Below, one piece after another: positions 62,865 through 64,000 of a stretch of 64,000 nt of DNA. The stretch is from Pectinophora gossypiella (lineage: Eukaryota > Arthropoda > Insecta > Lepidoptera > Gelechiidae). The position numbers and the translations under genes were made by a program. Below the pieces are notes generated by a model, which saw nothing but the letters and a program-made list of their open reading frames with translations, was not told the origin of the DNA and made no database searches. Where the stretch lies: contig NC_065408.1 of NCBI RefSeq assembly GCF_024362695.1, forward strand, positions 17,047,518-17,111,517. Reading direction: 5' to 3'. Position 1 is the stretch's first letter. Each line of letters opens with the position of its first letter.

Positions 62865-63192
62865 TGTTAGGTTTTCTGTAATTTTGTGAGAATTTGTGTT
62901 GCCTTCATATGGCAACACTAGGAGAAAGGGTATAAAAAGGCGTGTTTGTCTTTCATTGGGGCTTTTTTTGATTCGAGCACGCATCGAAGGCAGACGTACC
63001 ATTTTGAACACGTGTACACTGGTGTTTGAGCACGCGTGCGTTTTGGAAATTTAGAGTAAGTAACCAATATACTTATTATTTATTATTATTTCAATGGTTG
63101 TTTTATTTATAGAGCATGTACCTGAGGCAGCTTTATGTATATCCAGGTATCCGTATGTTAGTTAGTGATCATGTTACCGTGGTCTTACTACA
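62865..63192 (+). repeat. 3' LTR of the Ty3/Gypsy element
   Basis: 328 bp, TGTTAGG to CTACA, with one extra ATT unit relative to the 5' LTR. A second 'aatgttaggttt' word 68 bp upstream (62796) and a purine run 'agaaagaagagc' directly before TG at 62691 leave open that the real LTR starts further left. Confidence 0.8.
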
Positions 63193-63477
63193 CAAGATAC
63201 GCGTGTGAAAGAGAAAAGTTATAAATGGAAGACGTATTTAGTTGAACAAAGTGGAAGAGAGATGTATGAGAAAAAAATACCAGAAGAAAAATAGGATGAC
63301 GTGTGCGCGCTGCGGACGGCATTTTCTTTCTGAACACAACATAACGGGTTATAAATGAAGATTTTAAAGTTTAATTTACCGCCTTTTTCCACATAATAAT
63401 ATAATAATTATAACATTTTCCTAGATTAATATTATGTGATTAGGGAACACCTATGCGTCATATGTCAGAAATTATGG
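63193..63477. other. Intergenic DNA, no feature seen
   Basis: No supported feature. Confidence 0.3.
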
Positions 63478-63545
63478 TTAATTCAATGTAAGGGCTGCGG
63501 ATAGCCATTACTGGCGATGAATATTCACAAGACGTATACAGAATG
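63478..63545 (+). repeat. Interspersed repeat shared with 55325..55395
   Basis: 'ttaattcaatgtaagggctg', 'ggcgatgaatattcacaaga', 'cgtata'. Confidence 0.6.
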
Positions 63546-63925
63546 TTATGTATTTCGGCCAGTGCTGTCCCCGGTAATAGTACCAAATTACATTGCTGTG
63601 AGACCTATATTAATGGTGATGCATATTGTATGCATTAGTATGCAGTAGGTATATATTCTGTGGGCTTTGACATCTTGTTGAATACACTGTCAAATATTGT
63701 TAACAGCTTCCATGGGTGAGACAGATAAGAACAATTTATGCTGTACATTTTAATGTGGCTAAACCATAAAAGGGATTGAAAAGGCCACATCGACAATATT
63801 CATCTAAAAAGCATATAAAACTAAGTGCACAAAACACACGCACACAACAAACACACTTTTACTTCACAAGTTGCAATTAGTCTTAATGTGTGTTTATTTT
63901 ATTTTTATATTGTTGTTTGGGCGAT
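63546..63925. other. Intergenic DNA, no feature seen
   Basis: A short CA-rich stretch lies at 63834..63855. No gene. Confidence 0.35.
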
Positions 63926-64000
63926 AGGCTGATCCCTTATCACCATAAGGTTCATCATATCCATCTTTGGACTTCGTATCAACAGTGGCTGCAAGTTGTC
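63926..64000 (+). repeat. Interspersed repeat cut by the window end
   Basis: Same family as 39098..39255. Shares 'caccataaggttcatcatat' and 'ttcgtatcaacagtggctgc'. It continues beyond the window. Confidence 0.6.

Larger units (their letters stand above)
56997..63192 (+). mobile_element. Ty3/Gypsy LTR retrotransposon, decayed coding region, near-identical LTRs
   Basis: A 6196-bp element with matching LTRs at 56997..57321 and 62865..63192. Between them, in order, lie a pentanucleotide array, gag, zinc knuckles, protease, reverse transcriptase, RNase H and integrase remnants. The RT-RNaseH-IN order with integrase last is the Ty3/Gypsy layout. Every coding part carries frameshifts or stops. No envelope-like frame is visible. 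The flanks (CAAA left, CAAG right) do not give a clean target duplication. Confidence 0.9.

Overview
The window looks like nuclear DNA of a moth or butterfly (Lepidoptera). It is AT-rich and gene-poor. It is packed with short interspersed repeats of types I associate with lepidopteran genomes: tRNA-derived SINEs with A and B boxes, retroposon tails ending in TATG repeats, and a roughly 145-bp TA-ended MITE. There are also non-LTR retrotransposon pieces, a Tc1 transposon and a decayed Ty3/Gypsy element. I see no bacterial operons, CRISPR arrays, rRNA genes or functional tRNA genes.

One host gene can be assembled with confidence. It is a 12-exon animal haem peroxidase homologue on the + strand at 23804..32625, encoding 626 aa. 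All eleven introns are GT-AG, all phases match, and a TATA box and initiator lie just upstream. Its most unusual property is that the distal haem-pocket motif (Trp-Gly-Gln-Phe-Leu-Asp-His-Asp in the family) is replaced, and the distal Arg is not found. The proximal His and the calcium-site Asp, Thr and Ser are kept. I read it as a conserved but probably non-catalytic secreted pseudoperoxidase. Its introns hold many insertions: an intact Tc1 transposon, SINEs, a MITE and an array of the palindrome TATCGATA.

Layout: 1-20.9 kb is intergenic, with nested MITEs, SINEs and duplications. A 5'-truncated LINE with an intact reverse transcriptase ORF lies at 20.95-23.09 kb. The peroxidase gene lies at 23.7-32.8 kb. 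From 32.9 to 56.9 kb there is repeat-rich intergenic DNA with no gene I can recognise. A Ty3/Gypsy element lies at 56997-63192, with almost identical LTRs, a broken gag-pol, and five 152-bp 3' repeats that each carry three purine-loop hairpins. More repeat DNA follows to the end.

Several nested insertions give relative ages, because an unoccupied copy of the same target repeat is also in the window: a 487-bp MITE inside another MITE, a 562-bp repeat inside a SINE-like repeat, and a LINE tail inside one half of a duplication. Repeat boundaries were placed by eye from matches between copies and may be off by tens of bases.
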